In this document: one piece after another, positions 7,370-14,707 of the stretch | Numbering within the stretch: the first letter of the stretch is position 1 | Layout: every line of letters begins with the position of its first letter | Assembly: GCA_959605275.1 (NCBI GenBank) | Contig: CAUHFD010000023.1 | Span: 1-21,081 of the forward strand | Length of the DNA stretch: 21,081 bases | From: an uncultured Eubacteriales bacterium | GTDB lineage: Bacteria; Bacillota; Clostridia; Oscillospirales; Ruminococcaceae | Direction: 5' to 3' | Made by a program: the position numbers and the translations under genes | The notes under the pieces: generated by a model | The model's input: the letters and a program-made list of their open reading frames with translations, nothing else | Told to the model about the DNA's origin: nothing | Database searches by the model: none

Positions 7370-8431
7370 ATGGCATATCAATTAAGCGAAAAACTGAAAA
7401 ATATGGTTCCTTACGAGCCGATCAGCGGCGATTATGCAATCCGACTGGATGCAAACGAATCTTTTTTGCCTGTTGACGAGGAAATCAAAGCGGAGTTTAT
7501 CCAAAAGCTGTCGGAAATTCCGTTTAACCGATACCCAGATCCGCTTGCGGCAGAGGTGTGCCGTCAATTTGCGGACTATTACGGAATCAGCGCGGACTAT
7601 GTCACGGCGGGGAACGGTTCGGATGAATTGATCAGCGTGATTATCGGAACTTTTTTATCAAAAGGGGACAAGCTGCTCACGGTGATGCCCGACTTTTCTA
7701 TGTATGGCTTTTATGCCGATTTGGCGGGCGTTACCGTGCTCACACAGGAAAAAGACAAAAATCTGAATATTGATGTAGATGCGGTGATCCGGACGGTCAA
7801 GCGGGAAAAGGTGAACTGTATGATGTTTTCCAATCCCTGTAATCCGACCGGACAGGGACTCACCCGAGAGCAAGTACGCCGGTTGATTACCTCGGTGGAT
7901 TGCTTGGTGGTGCTTGATGAGGCATATATGGACTTTTACACGGAAAGCCTGATGGGAGAAGTCGAACAGTATGATAACCTAATCATTCTGCGCACCTGCT
8001 CCAAGGCGTTGGGATTGGCAGCGGTGCGGTTAGGCTTCGCAGTGGCAAACCCAACGTTAACAGCAGTGATCCGCGCGGCGAAATCCCCCTACAATGTCAA
8101 TTCGGTAACTCAGGCATACGGCAGTGTGGTGCTTTCCCATAAGGAGAAGGAACGGGAAGCCCTGCAGGAGATTTTGGCGTCCCGGGAAGAATTGTATACG
8201 GCACTGGTTGCCTTGCAAGAGAAGTATCAGTGCTTTGATCGGATTTATCCGACGGTAACAAACTTTGTGCTGGTTGAAACGAGCCATGCGAAAGAGTGGT
8301 TTAACGCGTTGAAAGAACGCTCAATTGTTGTCAGGCTCATGGGAAACCGGCTGCGGATCACGGCAGGCTCTTCCGATGAGAATAAAGCAGTGCTTGATGC
8401 ATTGGAGAAACTAATCCAAACCTCAAAATAA
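7370..8431 (+). CDS. hisC: Histidinol-phosphate aminotransferase
   Basis: A 353-residue PLP-dependent fold-type I aminotransferase that converts imidazole-acetol phosphate and glutamate to histidinol phosphate. The N-terminal LDANESF motif (27-33) is typical of HisC. Other marks are GNGSDELI (81-88), NPCNPTG (155-161), the PLP-binding Asp in DEAYMDF (183-189), and the Schiff-base lysine K212 in TCSKALGLAAVRLG, with R220 binding phosphate. The C-terminal NRLRITAG block is also present. GGAGAGG at 7353-7359 precedes the ATG. The gap to hisD is 23 bases, so it is co-transcribed. Clostridial HisC enzymes may also accept aromatic substrates, but operon context argues for histidine. Confidence 0.97.
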   Translation: MAYQLSEKLKNMVPYEPISGDYAIRLDANESFLPVDEEIKAEFIQKLSEIPFNRYPDPLAAEVCRQFADYYGISADYVTAGNGSDELISVIIGTFLSKGDKLLTVMPDFSMYGFYADLAGVTVLTQEKDKNLNIDVDAVIRTVKREKVNCMMFSNPCNPTGQGLTREQVRRLITSVDCLVVLDEAYMDFYTESLMGEVEQYDNLIILRTCSKALGLAAVRLGFAVANPTLTAVIRAAKSPYNVNSVTQAYGSVVLSHKEKEREALQEILASREELYTALVALQEKYQCFDRIYPTVTNFVLVETSHAKEWFNALKERSIVVRLMGNRLRITAGSSDENKAVLDALEKLIQTSK

Positions 8432-8449
8432 ACAGGGAAGGTGATTTAC

Positions 8450-9031
8450 ATGCGGATTGGAACGGTAAAGAGGGACACCAAAGAAACACAAATTACCATA
8501 TCTATTGATTTGGACGGCGGCGGTGCAAACCGTATCCGCACCGGTGTTGGCTTTTTCGATCATATGCTGACGGCGCTGGCGGTACACAGTGGCATTGATA
8601 TGGATATTGAGGTGGAGGGCGATTTGCAGGTGGATTGCCACCATACGATAGAGGATACCGGAATTGCACTTGGAATGGCTTTCGCCAAAGCGCTGGGTGA
8701 TAAAGCGGGCATCTGCCGCTACGGCAGTATGTTTATCCCGATGGATGAGTCGCTGGCATTGGTGAGCCTTGACATCAGCAGCAGACCATACTTGGTGTTT
8801 GACTGTCCCTTTGTGTCCGACAGGATGGGTGAAATGGATACGCAAATGGTAGAGGAGTTTTTTCGTGCATTTGCTTTTCATGCGGGAATCACACTCCACG
8901 CGAAGCTGTTGTACGGCAGTAACGATCATCACAAGGCGGAGGCGCTGTTCAAAGCGCTGGCACATAGTCTGAAACAAGCGGTAAAGCGCACTGAAAGCGA
9001 AATACCGCTGTCCACCAAAGGGGTTTTATAA
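8450..9031 (+). CDS. hisB: Imidazoleglycerol-phosphate dehydratase (monofunctional HisB)
   Basis: A 193-residue Mn-dependent dehydratase that makes imidazole-acetol phosphate from IGP. It has the two family signatures: GFFDHML (34-40) with DCHHTIEDTGI (62-72), and EEFFRAFAFHAGITLH (135-150) with DHHKAEALFKA (159-169). The C-terminus ends with the usual STKGVL. The length is that of the dehydratase alone, with no N-terminal HAD phosphatase domain as in E. coli HisB, so histidinol-phosphate phosphatase must come from elsewhere. The ATG at 8450 has GGAAGG (8436-8441) 8 bases upstream; the GTG at 8441 overlaps the Shine-Dalgarno and is rejected. The stop abuts the hisH start with no gap. Confidence 0.97.
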   Translation: MRIGTVKRDTKETQITISIDLDGGGANRIRTGVGFFDHMLTALAVHSGIDMDIEVEGDLQVDCHHTIEDTGIALGMAFAKALGDKAGICRYGSMFIPMDESLALVSLDISSRPYLVFDCPFVSDRMGEMDTQMVEEFFRAFAFHAGITLHAKLLYGSNDHHKAEALFKALAHSLKQAVKRTESEIPLSTKGVL

Positions 9032-9640
9032 ATGATTGCGGTTGTAGATTACGGTGCGGGAAATCTGTTTAGCGTGCTCAATGCGTTGGAATATTTAAAA
9101 ATACCGGCAAAGCTGACTGCGGATGGGGCAGAGCTGCAACAGGCAGATGCGATCATTCTGCCGGGAGTCGGCGCATTCCCTGATGCGATGCGGATGCTGA
9201 ACGGGACCGGTTTGACCGAGTTGCTGAAAGAGGAAGCACAGAAAAAGCCTTTTTTGGGCATCTGCCTCGGGATGCAGATGCTGTTTGAATCAAGCTGTGA
9301 GTTTGAGGTTACGGCAGGGCTGGGATTGATTCCCGGGAAAATCGTTCGGATACCGGATACCGGGCTGAAAATTCCTCACATGGGTTGGAACCAACTGGAG
9401 ATCAATCACAGATGTCCGCTGCTTGACGGCGTGGAAGAAAAGGACAGCGTTTATTTTGTTCACTCTTATATGGCGCAGACGGCGTCTGAAAACGTCAGCG
9501 CCTACTGCGATTATGGTGTCAAAGTGCCGGCATTGGTCCGGAAAGATCGGATATACGGCGCGCAGTTTCATCCCGAAAAAAGCGGTGCGGTCGGGCTGCG
9601 AATGCTGCGTAATTTTGCGGCAATGGCGCAGGAAAAATAA
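9032..9640 (+). CDS. hisH: Imidazole glycerol phosphate synthase, glutaminase subunit HisH
   Basis: A 202-residue class I glutamine amidotransferase that hydrolyses glutamine and channels ammonia to HisF. The triad is complete: C78 in the nucleophile elbow GICLGMQ, and H180 and E182 in AQFHPEKSG. The oxyanion-strand motif LPGVGAFPDAM (43-53) and the N-terminal VDYGAGNL (5-12) are typical. It starts on the base after the hisB stop, so translational coupling is likely. Its partner hisF lies two genes downstream. Confidence 0.98.
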   Translation: MIAVVDYGAGNLFSVLNALEYLKIPAKLTADGAELQQADAIILPGVGAFPDAMRMLNGTGLTELLKEEAQKKPFLGICLGMQMLFESSCEFEVTAGLGLIPGKIVRIPDTGLKIPHMGWNQLEINHRCPLLDGVEEKDSVYFVHSYMAQTASENVSAYCDYGVKVPALVRKDRIYGAQFHPEKSGAVGLRMLRNFAAMAQEK

Positions 9641-9668
9641 CAACGGAAAAACAGAAAGGAAAAAGCGG

Positions 9669-10397
9669 ATGAAGCTTGAGATATTACCGGCAATCGACAT
9701 TAAGGACGGCAATTGTGTGCGGTTGTTAAAGGGGGATTTCGCCACGGCGGAAAAGGTTGCGGAGGATCCTGTTCTGACTGCACAGGGGTTTGAACAATGC
9801 GGGGCAGAATGGCTACACATGGTGGATTTGGATGGTGCAAAAGATGCCGTCCCGCGCAATCGGGAGGTATTCCTGCGGGTAGCGCAGAGCACTTCGCTCA
9901 AAATTGAAGTGGGCGGCGGTATTCGCAACATGGATGCGGTGGACTACTACCTTTCAAACGGAATTGAACGGGTGATATTGGGCTCGGCGGCAATCAAAAA
10001 TCCGCAGTTTGTGAAAGAGGCAGTCCGCAAATACGGCGACCGCATCGTGGTCGGGATTGATGCCAAAAACGGAAAGGTTGCGGCGGAGGGCTGGCTGGAT
10101 GACAGCGAGGTAGACTATCTGGAGCTTGCCAAACAGATGGAGCAAATCGGTGTCCGCTATATCGTGTTTACCGACATTTCCAAGGACGGTACATTGTCCG
10201 GACCTAACCTTAATCAGCTTGACGCGATAAACAAGGCGGTGTCCTGCAATATTATTGCAAGCGGCGGGATTTGTGATATCGAGGATATCACGGCGCTCAA
10301 AAAGCTGGGCGTTTACGGCGCGATCTGCGGCAAGTCGCTTTATAAAGGCACGTTGAACTTAAAGGACGCATTGGCGGTCGGCGCGGAGGAAGAATAG
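9669..10397 (+). CDS. hisA: ProFAR isomerase (phosphoribosylformimino-AICAR-P isomerase)
   Basis: A 242-residue (beta-alpha)8 barrel enzyme that opens the aminoaldose ring of ProFAR to the ketose PRFAR by an Amadori rearrangement. Catalytic acids can be placed at D10 (LPAIDIKDG) and D131 (VVGIDAKNG). Phosphate-binding loops are EVGGGIRN (80-87) and TDISKDGTLSGPN (168-180), plus IASGGI near the C-terminus. The length is normal and there is no sign of a bifunctional PriA. The ATG at 9669 has AGAAAGGA (9653-9660) 8 bases upstream; the reading frame is open further upstream inside hisH but without a plausible start. Confidence 0.97.
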   Translation: MKLEILPAIDIKDGNCVRLLKGDFATAEKVAEDPVLTAQGFEQCGAEWLHMVDLDGAKDAVPRNREVFLRVAQSTSLKIEVGGGIRNMDAVDYYLSNGIERVILGSAAIKNPQFVKEAVRKYGDRIVVGIDAKNGKVAAEGWLDDSEVDYLELAKQMEQIGVRYIVFTDISKDGTLSGPNLNQLDAINKAVSCNIIASGGICDIEDITALKKLGVYGAICGKSLYKGTLNLKDALAVGAEEE

Positions 10398-10427
10398 GCA
10401 AAATCTCGGGAAAGGAATCGGATAATC

Positions 10428-11201
10428 ATGCTTGCAAAACGAATCATTCCTTGTCTGGATGTACGGGACGGACGGGTCGTGAAGGGAATCAATTTTGTCG
10501 GGATCAAAGATGTAGGCGATCCGGTGGAATGCGCCGCGATGTATGATGAGCAGGGTGCGGACGAAATCGTGTTTCTGGATATTACGGCAACCCATGAGGG
10601 GCGGGGCACTATTGTTGACGTTGTGCGCAAAACCGCGAAAAAAGTGTTTGTACCGTTGACGGTTGGGGGCGGCATTCGGACGATAGAGGATTTCAGAGAG
10701 ATTCTGCGCGCAGGTGCCGACAAGGTGTCGGTCAATTCCTCAGCGGTAAAAAATCCCGAGCTCATCCGCGAGGCGGCGGACAAATTCGGGAGTCAGTGCG
10801 TGGTCGTTGCCATTGACGCAAAGAGGATCGACGGCAGTTTTCATGTGGTGGTACACGGCGGGCGGATCGACACGGGACTGGATGCCATTGAATGGGCGAA
10901 GAAGGCCGAGGCGCTGGGCGCGGGAGAAATCTTGCTGACCTCGATGGACACCGACGGTACCAAAAGCGGGTTTGATATCGAACTGCTCAATGCGGTGACC
11001 CATGTCGTGCGGATACCGGTGATCGCGTCGGGCGGATGTGGTACGCTGGAGCATTTTTCAGAGGTGTTCCTGAACAGCGGGGCGGACGCGGCATTGGCGG
11101 CATCTTTGTTTCACTATCGGGAATTGACGGTAGGACAGGTAAAAGAGCATCTGGAACAATGCGGAATACCGGTGCGAAAAAAACGATCGGTTTTCCTGTA
11201 A
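10428..11201 (+). CDS. hisF: Imidazole glycerol phosphate synthase, cyclase subunit HisF
   Basis: A 257-residue (beta-alpha)8 barrel that condenses PRFAR with ammonia from HisH to give IGP and AICAR. The acid/base pair falls at D11 (IIPCLDVRDGRVVKG) and D130 (VVVAIDAK), the same numbers as in the well-studied Thermotoga enzyme. Other marks are the LTVGGGIRT loop (77-85), SMDTDGTKSGFD, and VIASGGCGTLEHF. The C-terminal helix and full length are present. GGGAAAGGA (10408-10416) serves as Shine-Dalgarno. The gap to hisA is 30 bases. Unlike the other joints in the operon, the following gap to hisI is 115 bases and contains a structured element. Confidence 0.98.
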   Translation: MLAKRIIPCLDVRDGRVVKGINFVGIKDVGDPVECAAMYDEQGADEIVFLDITATHEGRGTIVDVVRKTAKKVFVPLTVGGGIRTIEDFREILRAGADKVSVNSSAVKNPELIREAADKFGSQCVVVAIDAKRIDGSFHVVVHGGRIDTGLDAIEWAKKAEALGAGEILLTSMDTDGTKSGFDIELLNAVTHVVRIPVIASGGCGTLEHFSEVFLNSGADAALAASLFHYRELTVGQVKEHLEQCGIPVRKKRSVFL

Positions 11202-11213
11202 AAAGGAGAGATA

Positions 11214-11308
11214 GCATAAAAGGAATGCACCGCATTTCTTTTATGCTCCGCTTTTGTACTTTTTCGGCAAACACTACGCCGCAAAGATACAAAAGCTCAG
11301 AAAGGAAT
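11214..11308 (+). repeat. Two-hairpin structured element before hisI (copy 1 of 2 in the window)
   Basis: Hairpin A: GCATAAAAGGAATGC (11214-11228) pairs over 15 bp with GCATTTCTTTTATGC (11232-11246) across a 3-base loop, with one G-T pair six positions from the loop. Hairpin B: GCTTTTGTA (11250-11258) pairs perfectly with TACAAAAGC (11288-11296) and continues inward as CTTT/AAAG and CGGC/GCCG with small bulges. Directly after comes TCAGAAAGGAAT, which supplies the Shine-Dalgarno of hisI. A related element lies before gdpP (17186-17295). Two copies in otherwise unrelated leaders suggest a dispersed repeat or a recurring RNA motif; the family is unknown to me. Confidence 0.65.
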
Positions 11309-11316
11309 GGTTATTG

Positions 11317-11649
11317 ATGGATTTGGATCTGTATTTTCAGAAAAGCGAGCTGATTCCCGCCATTGTGGTGGAGGAAAAGAACAAAGAAGTGCTGATGCTT
11401 GCTTATATGAACAGGGAGAGTTTGCAAAAGACGCTGGAAACCGGATATACCTGGTTTTACAGCCGTTCCCGTCAGGAGTTGTGGAACAAGGGCGCAACCT
11501 CGGGGCATCTGCAAAAGGTGATCAGCATCAAGTCGGATTGCGATGATGACACGCTGTTGGTGACCGTTCATCAAACCGGCGTTGCTTGTCATACCGGCGC
11601 ATATAGCTGCTTTTTTAAAGAAATATACAATTCGGATAATAATGTATAA
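11317..11649 (+). CDS. hisI: Phosphoribosyl-AMP cyclohydrolase
   Basis: A 110-residue Zn/Mg-dependent hydrolase that opens the adenine ring of PR-AMP. Typical blocks are LMLAYMNRES (27-35), TWFYSRSRQELWNKGATSGH (45-64), the Asp cluster SDCDDDTLL (73-81; D74, D76, D78) and the C-terminal ACHTGAYSCF, with C91 and C98 as expected Zn ligands together with C75. It is a stand-alone HisI, not the HisIE fusion common in Proteobacteria. The ATG at 11317 is chosen because the family N-terminus begins here; AGAAAGGA (11299-11306) lies 10 bases upstream. The reading frame stays open back to about 11254, through the hairpin element, without a supported start. Confidence 0.96.
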   Translation: MDLDLYFQKSELIPAIVVEEKNKEVLMLAYMNRESLQKTLETGYTWFYSRSRQELWNKGATSGHLQKVISIKSDCDDDTLLVTVHQTGVACHTGAYSCFFKEIYNSDNNV

Positions 11650-11676
11650 TTTATCCTGAAAGGAATGAATACGAGG

Positions 11677-12006
11677 ATGGAAAATGACATTATAAAAGGT
11701 CTGTATCAAGTGGTAAAAGACAGAAAAGCTAATCCGCAGGAGGGTTCTTACACCTGCTATCTGTTTGAGCAGGGAATTGATAAAATCCTGAAAAAATGCG
11801 GCGAGGAATGCGCCGAGACCATCATTGCGGCGAAGAACACCAACAGAGAAGATTTGAAAAACGAGGTATGTGACTTATTGTATCACCTGTTGGTCATGCT
11901 GGCGGAGAAGGAAATTGAGATTGACGAGGTTTTGGAGATCTTAGAACAGCGCCGGCAGAAAATCGGCAATCTGAAGCAGTTTAAAACGGTAGATCGAAAC
12001 AGTTGA
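11677..12006 (+). CDS. hisE: Phosphoribosyl-ATP pyrophosphohydrolase
   Basis: A 109-residue all-alpha MazG-like hydrolase that converts PR-ATP to PR-AMP and pyrophosphate, the second step of the pathway. Family motifs are SYTCYLFEQG, KKCGEECAETIIAAK with its metal-binding acidic residues, and NEVCDLLYHLLVML. It is the last gene of the his operon, 27 bases after hisI. The start is a choice between ATG 11665 and ATG 11677. AAAGGA (11659-11664) touches the first and is 12 bases from the second, so I prefer 11677, but the call is not firm. The C-terminal tail beyond the conserved helices is short and polar. Confidence 0.94.
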   Translation: MENDIIKGLYQVVKDRKANPQEGSYTCYLFEQGIDKILKKCGEECAETIIAAKNTNREDLKNEVCDLLYHLLVMLAEKEIEIDEVLEILEQRRQKIGNLKQFKTVDRNS

Positions 12007-12024
12007 TGATATTTTTAACAACCC

Positions 12025-12047
12025 CGCCGCAGGCATCGCCTGCGGCG
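12025..12047 (+). terminator. GC-rich hairpin after hisE, possible his operon terminator
   Basis: CGCCGCAGGC (12025-12034) pairs perfectly over 10 bp with GCCTGCGGCG (12038-12047) across loop ATC, 19 bases after the hisE stop. The downstream ACTTTGGTATC has only three T in a row, so intrinsic termination on the + strand is not assured. No gene on the - strand needs it. An RNA-stabilising 3' hairpin is the alternative. Confidence 0.5.
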
Positions 12048-12117
12048 ACTTTGGTATCATAAGATAAATGAAAGAGCGTCGATTTATTGGATTGGAAAGC
12101 AGAAGCAATAGATGAAT

Positions 12118-12160
12118 CGATAACATTCATACAGTTATCGGCAGTAATTTTCTTCCTTTT
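12118..12160 (+). terminator. Weak hairpin followed by a T-rich tract
   Basis: CGATAAC (12118-12124) and GTTATCG (12134-12140) form a perfect 7-bp stem with a 9-base loop. About 6 bases later comes an interrupted T-rich tract (12147-12161). It may help terminate read-through from his, or it may be chance in an A/T-rich gap. The remainder of the 235-base gap (12048-12117) contains no gene I can support. Confidence 0.3.
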
Positions 12161-12187
12161 TCTGAATATTCTGTACAACTATATGCC

Positions 12188-12193
12188 TATAAT
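12188..12193 (+). promoter_or_regulatory. Perfect -10 box before the nucleotidyltransferase fusion gene
   Basis: TATAAT at 12188-12193 is an exact consensus, 49 bases before the start codon at 12242. No convincing -35 hexamer lies 16-18 bases upstream. A TG dinucleotide sits two bases ahead of it, one off from a true extended -10. It is a plausible but possibly activator-dependent promoter. Confidence 0.45.
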
Positions 12194-12241
12194 AAATCAG
12201 ATAGAATAAACGGAATTTCAAAAAAGGAAGGATTGGGAACG

Positions 12242-14569
12242 ATGAACGCTGTGATTATGGCGGGCGGAGAAGGTACTAGACTGCGTCCGATTACCTGCAG
12301 TATTCCGAAACCATTGGTGCCGCTTTGCTCAAAACCGGTGCTGGAGTACATTTTAGAGCTGCTGGCAAAGCATGGCTGCAGCCATGCAACGATGACGCTG
12401 ATGTATCTCGGCAAGAAAATAGAGGAATATTTTGGAGAGGACCCTTATGAGGGAATTACACTGCGGTATAGTTATGAAACAACACCGCTGGGAACAGCGG
12501 GCAGTGTCAAAAATGCGGTTAGATCGGCTTCCGAACCATTGCTGATTATCAGCGGAGATGCGATGTGTGATTTTGATTTGACAGCGGCGATGGCGTATCA
12601 TATACAAAAAGGGGCGGCGGCTACTTTGATTGTAAAAAAGGTGGCGGATCCGCGGGAATATGGTTTAGTACACACCGATGCGGACGGTAGGATCATCGGA
12701 TTTGCTGAGAAACCGCCGCTGTCACATTGTATTACCGACCTTGCCAACACCGGCATTTATATTTTGTCTCCCTCTGTTTTTGATCTGATCGATTCCGGCA
12801 AAAGCGTAGATTTTGCCTCTGATGTGTTTCCGGAAATGTTAAAGCAGGGGATGCCGATATTTGCTTATGAGGACGCGGGCTATTGGTGCGATATCGGGGA
12901 CATTATCAGTTATCAGCAGTGCCAGAAGGATATGCTGGCAGGCAGAGTGAAGTGCCGGATGCCAGCTGAGAATATAGGCGGTATTTACAGCAACACTGAT
13001 CTTTCTCAGCTGCGCTGTCACATTGTTCCGCCGGTATTTATCGGAAAAAATGTCATTATCGGGGAAAACACCCTGATTGACAGCGGTACGGTGATCGGCA
13101 ACAATGTGACCATCGGGAAAAATTGTAAAATTCGGGGTGGCATCCTCCATGATTACAGTTATATCAGCGATATGGTCACCTGCAACGAAGCGGTTGTCTG
13201 CAAAAACGGAGCGATGAAACTGAAAAGCGCCGCTTTTGAACATGCGGTTATGGGCGAGGGCGCCATACTGGGCGAGGAAAGCTGTCTGCAAGGCGGAATA
13301 AAACTCTGGAACCAAAAAACAACCGCGCCCGGCATAACGGTTCGGGAGGATATCAAATACGGATTTGCAAGAAATATTATTATTGATGACGACGGCATCA
13401 GCGGTGAAACCAATATTGCGATCACTCCCGAATTAATGACTCGGATTGGGGCGTCGATCGGCAGCTTAAAGATCGGGAGCACGGTGGGAATCGCCTGCAA
13501 TCATACAAAATCGGGTGTTGCGCTTAAGCAGGCTTTGGCAGCTGGAATCGTTTCCTCCGGCTCTAATGTATTTGATTTCGGGGAGGAAATAGAAACCGAA
13601 TACGAATTTTGCCTGCACAAAAGCCGGGCAGATTTCGGCATCTATATCGAAAGCAATATTATCACCAATGTAATGATGACAGAAAAATGCGGAATCCCCA
13701 TGATGCGCAACCTGGAGCGAAAACTGGAGAGTGCAATTAATCGGTGCGAATACAAAAAATCGGGATGGAACGATTTTGGAATTATGATTAATATGGCAGG
13801 GCTGAAAAAGCTGTATCAGTTTAGTCTTCTTAAAGAAATCGGCGGAGATTTGCAGGATATGTCGGCACAGGTGAAATCCTCCAACAGCCGTGTTTGTGAG
13901 TTGCTGACCGACACGCTGAAAAAGTTGGGATGCGGTACCCGATCTGGTATTTCGCTGATGATTTCACCGGACGGTAAGCAGGTATCGGCATACACTCCCG
14001 AAACGGGATATCTGTTCCCGGAAAAGGTACTCAGTTTGATCTGTCTGTCCGAATTTTTGAACGGAAAAGACGTCGTCATCCCATATGAAGCACCGGCAGC
14101 CATTGAAAAGCTGGCAGAACAATACGGGAGAAAGGCATACCGCTATTATTCTTCTCCTTGTGACAGCAGTGATGAGGATGCCAGAAAAATGGCGGTTGAC
14201 AGTGTGTTTTTGCGCGATGGACTGGTCATGGCGGTTAAGCTGTTGTTTTTCCTGAAAAAGCGAAGGATGACGCTGGCGGAGAGTTGCCGCCTGCTGCCTG
14301 AGTTTGAAACCGCCAGCCGACTGATCGGGATTCGTGGAAATTCCGCGGCGATTATGCGGCAATTCCGCTCTGAAAAAACGGGGATCGGAGAAGGAATTTC
14401 TATCTCAGGCGAAAAGGGCAGAGTGCTGATTCGACCGGTGAAATCAGGAAAAGGAATCATGCTTTATGCAGAAAGTGTACGCAGCGAGACGGCAAGCGAG
14501 CTGTGCGACTTCTACGAGCATAAAATAAAAGACAGTGAAGAAGAAAAGAACGGCAAAGAAATACAATAG
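12242..14569 (+). CDS. Sugar-1-phosphate nucleotidyltransferase / beta-helix / degenerate phosphohexomutase fusion
   Basis: A 775-residue three-domain protein. Residues 1-235 form a nucleotidyltransferase of the mannose-1-phosphate guanylyltransferase type: MAGGEGTRLRP (6-16), PKPLVPL (22-28), metal Asp in ISGDAMCDFD (103-112), EYGLV...GRIIGFAEKP (139-158) and GYWCDIGD (213-220). Residues 250-370 carry hexapeptide repeats of a left-handed beta-helix (for example VIIGEN, VTIGKN). Residues 375-775 match the phosphoglucomutase/phosphomannomutase fold. Its phosphoserine loop (TASHNP in active enzymes) reads IYIESNIITN (467-476), the metal loop DGDxDR reads SPDGKQ (575-580), and RPSGTEP reads RPVKSGKG (731-738). 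The mutase part is therefore probably inactive. Likely role: making an NDP-hexose for surface polysaccharide; the actual sugar and nucleotide are unknown. AAGGAAGGA precedes the ATG. Confidence 0.85.
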   Translation: MNAVIMAGGEGTRLRPITCSIPKPLVPLCSKPVLEYILELLAKHGCSHATMTLMYLGKKIEEYFGEDPYEGITLRYSYETTPLGTAGSVKNAVRSASEPLLIISGDAMCDFDLTAAMAYHIQKGAAATLIVKKVADPREYGLVHTDADGRIIGFAEKPPLSHCITDLANTGIYILSPSVFDLIDSGKSVDFASDVFPEMLKQGMPIFAYEDAGYWCDIGDIISYQQCQKDMLAGRVKCRMPAENIGGIYSNTDLSQLRCHIVPPVFIGKNVIIGENTLIDSGTVIGNNVTIGKNCKIRGGILHDYSYISDMVTCNEAVVCKNGAMKLKSAAFEHAVMGEGAILGEESCLQGGIKLWNQKTTAPGITVREDIKYGFARNIIIDDDGISGETNIAITPELMTRIGASIGSLKIGSTVGIACNHTKSGVALKQALAAGIVSSGSNVFDFGEEIETEYEFCLHKSRADFGIYIESNIITNVMMTEKCGIPMMRNLERKLESAINRCEYKKSGWNDFGIMINMAGLKKLYQFSLLKEIGGDLQDMSAQVKSSNSRVCELLTDTLKKLGCGTRSGISLMISPDGKQVSAYTPETGYLFPEKVLSLICLSEFLNGKDVVIPYEAPAAIEKLAEQYGRKAYRYYSSPCDSSDEDARKMAVDSVFLRDGLVMAVKLLFFLKKRRMTLAESCRLLPEFETASRLIGIRGNSAAIMRQFRSEKTGIGEGISISGEKGRVLIRPVKSGKGIMLYAESVRSETASELCDFYEHKIKDSEEEKNGKEIQ

Positions 14570-14578
14570 GATATTTTC

Positions 14579-14612
14579 AGCATATGCGGCGGCTTTTGCC
14601 GCTGCATACGCT
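14579..14612 (+). other. Stem-loop right after the fusion gene
   Basis: AGCATATGCGGCGGC (14579-14593) pairs with GCCGCTGCATACGCT (14598-14612) around a TTTT loop: 15 positions with one G-T pair and one A/C mismatch. It begins 9 bases after the stop codon, so it is likely the 3' end structure of the transcript. No T run follows on either strand, so a canonical terminator is not supported. A TTTTTT run appears only about 30 bases later. Confidence 0.45.
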
Positions 14613-14672
14613 ATCAAAGAGGTGCTCACAAAATGTTCATTTTTTATCTCGGAAATATTACAGAATCCTTCC

Positions 14673-14701
14673 TTGACATTATGGGAAATAAAAGGTACAA
14701 T
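14673..14701 (+). promoter_or_regulatory. Strong sigma-A promoter in the gap before rnjA
   Basis: A perfect TTGACA (14673-14678), a 17-base spacer and TACAAT (14696-14701) give 11 of 12 consensus matches, among the best promoters in the window. The start would be near 14708. It lies about 410 bases before the rnjA ATG with no open frame worth calling between, so it makes either a separate small RNA or a very long leader. Confidence 0.75.
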
Positions 14702-14707
14702 AAAATT

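Noticed and set aside
11645..11650. TATAAT at the end of hisI
   Set aside because: No -35 hexamer at 16-18 bases upstream; it coincides with the A/T-rich stop codon region and hisE follows only 27 bases later.
11981..12178. 65-codon frame on the - strand after hisE
   Set aside because: It begins with TTG without a Shine-Dalgarno, overlaps the GC-rich hairpin and the hisE end, and has no recognisable motif.
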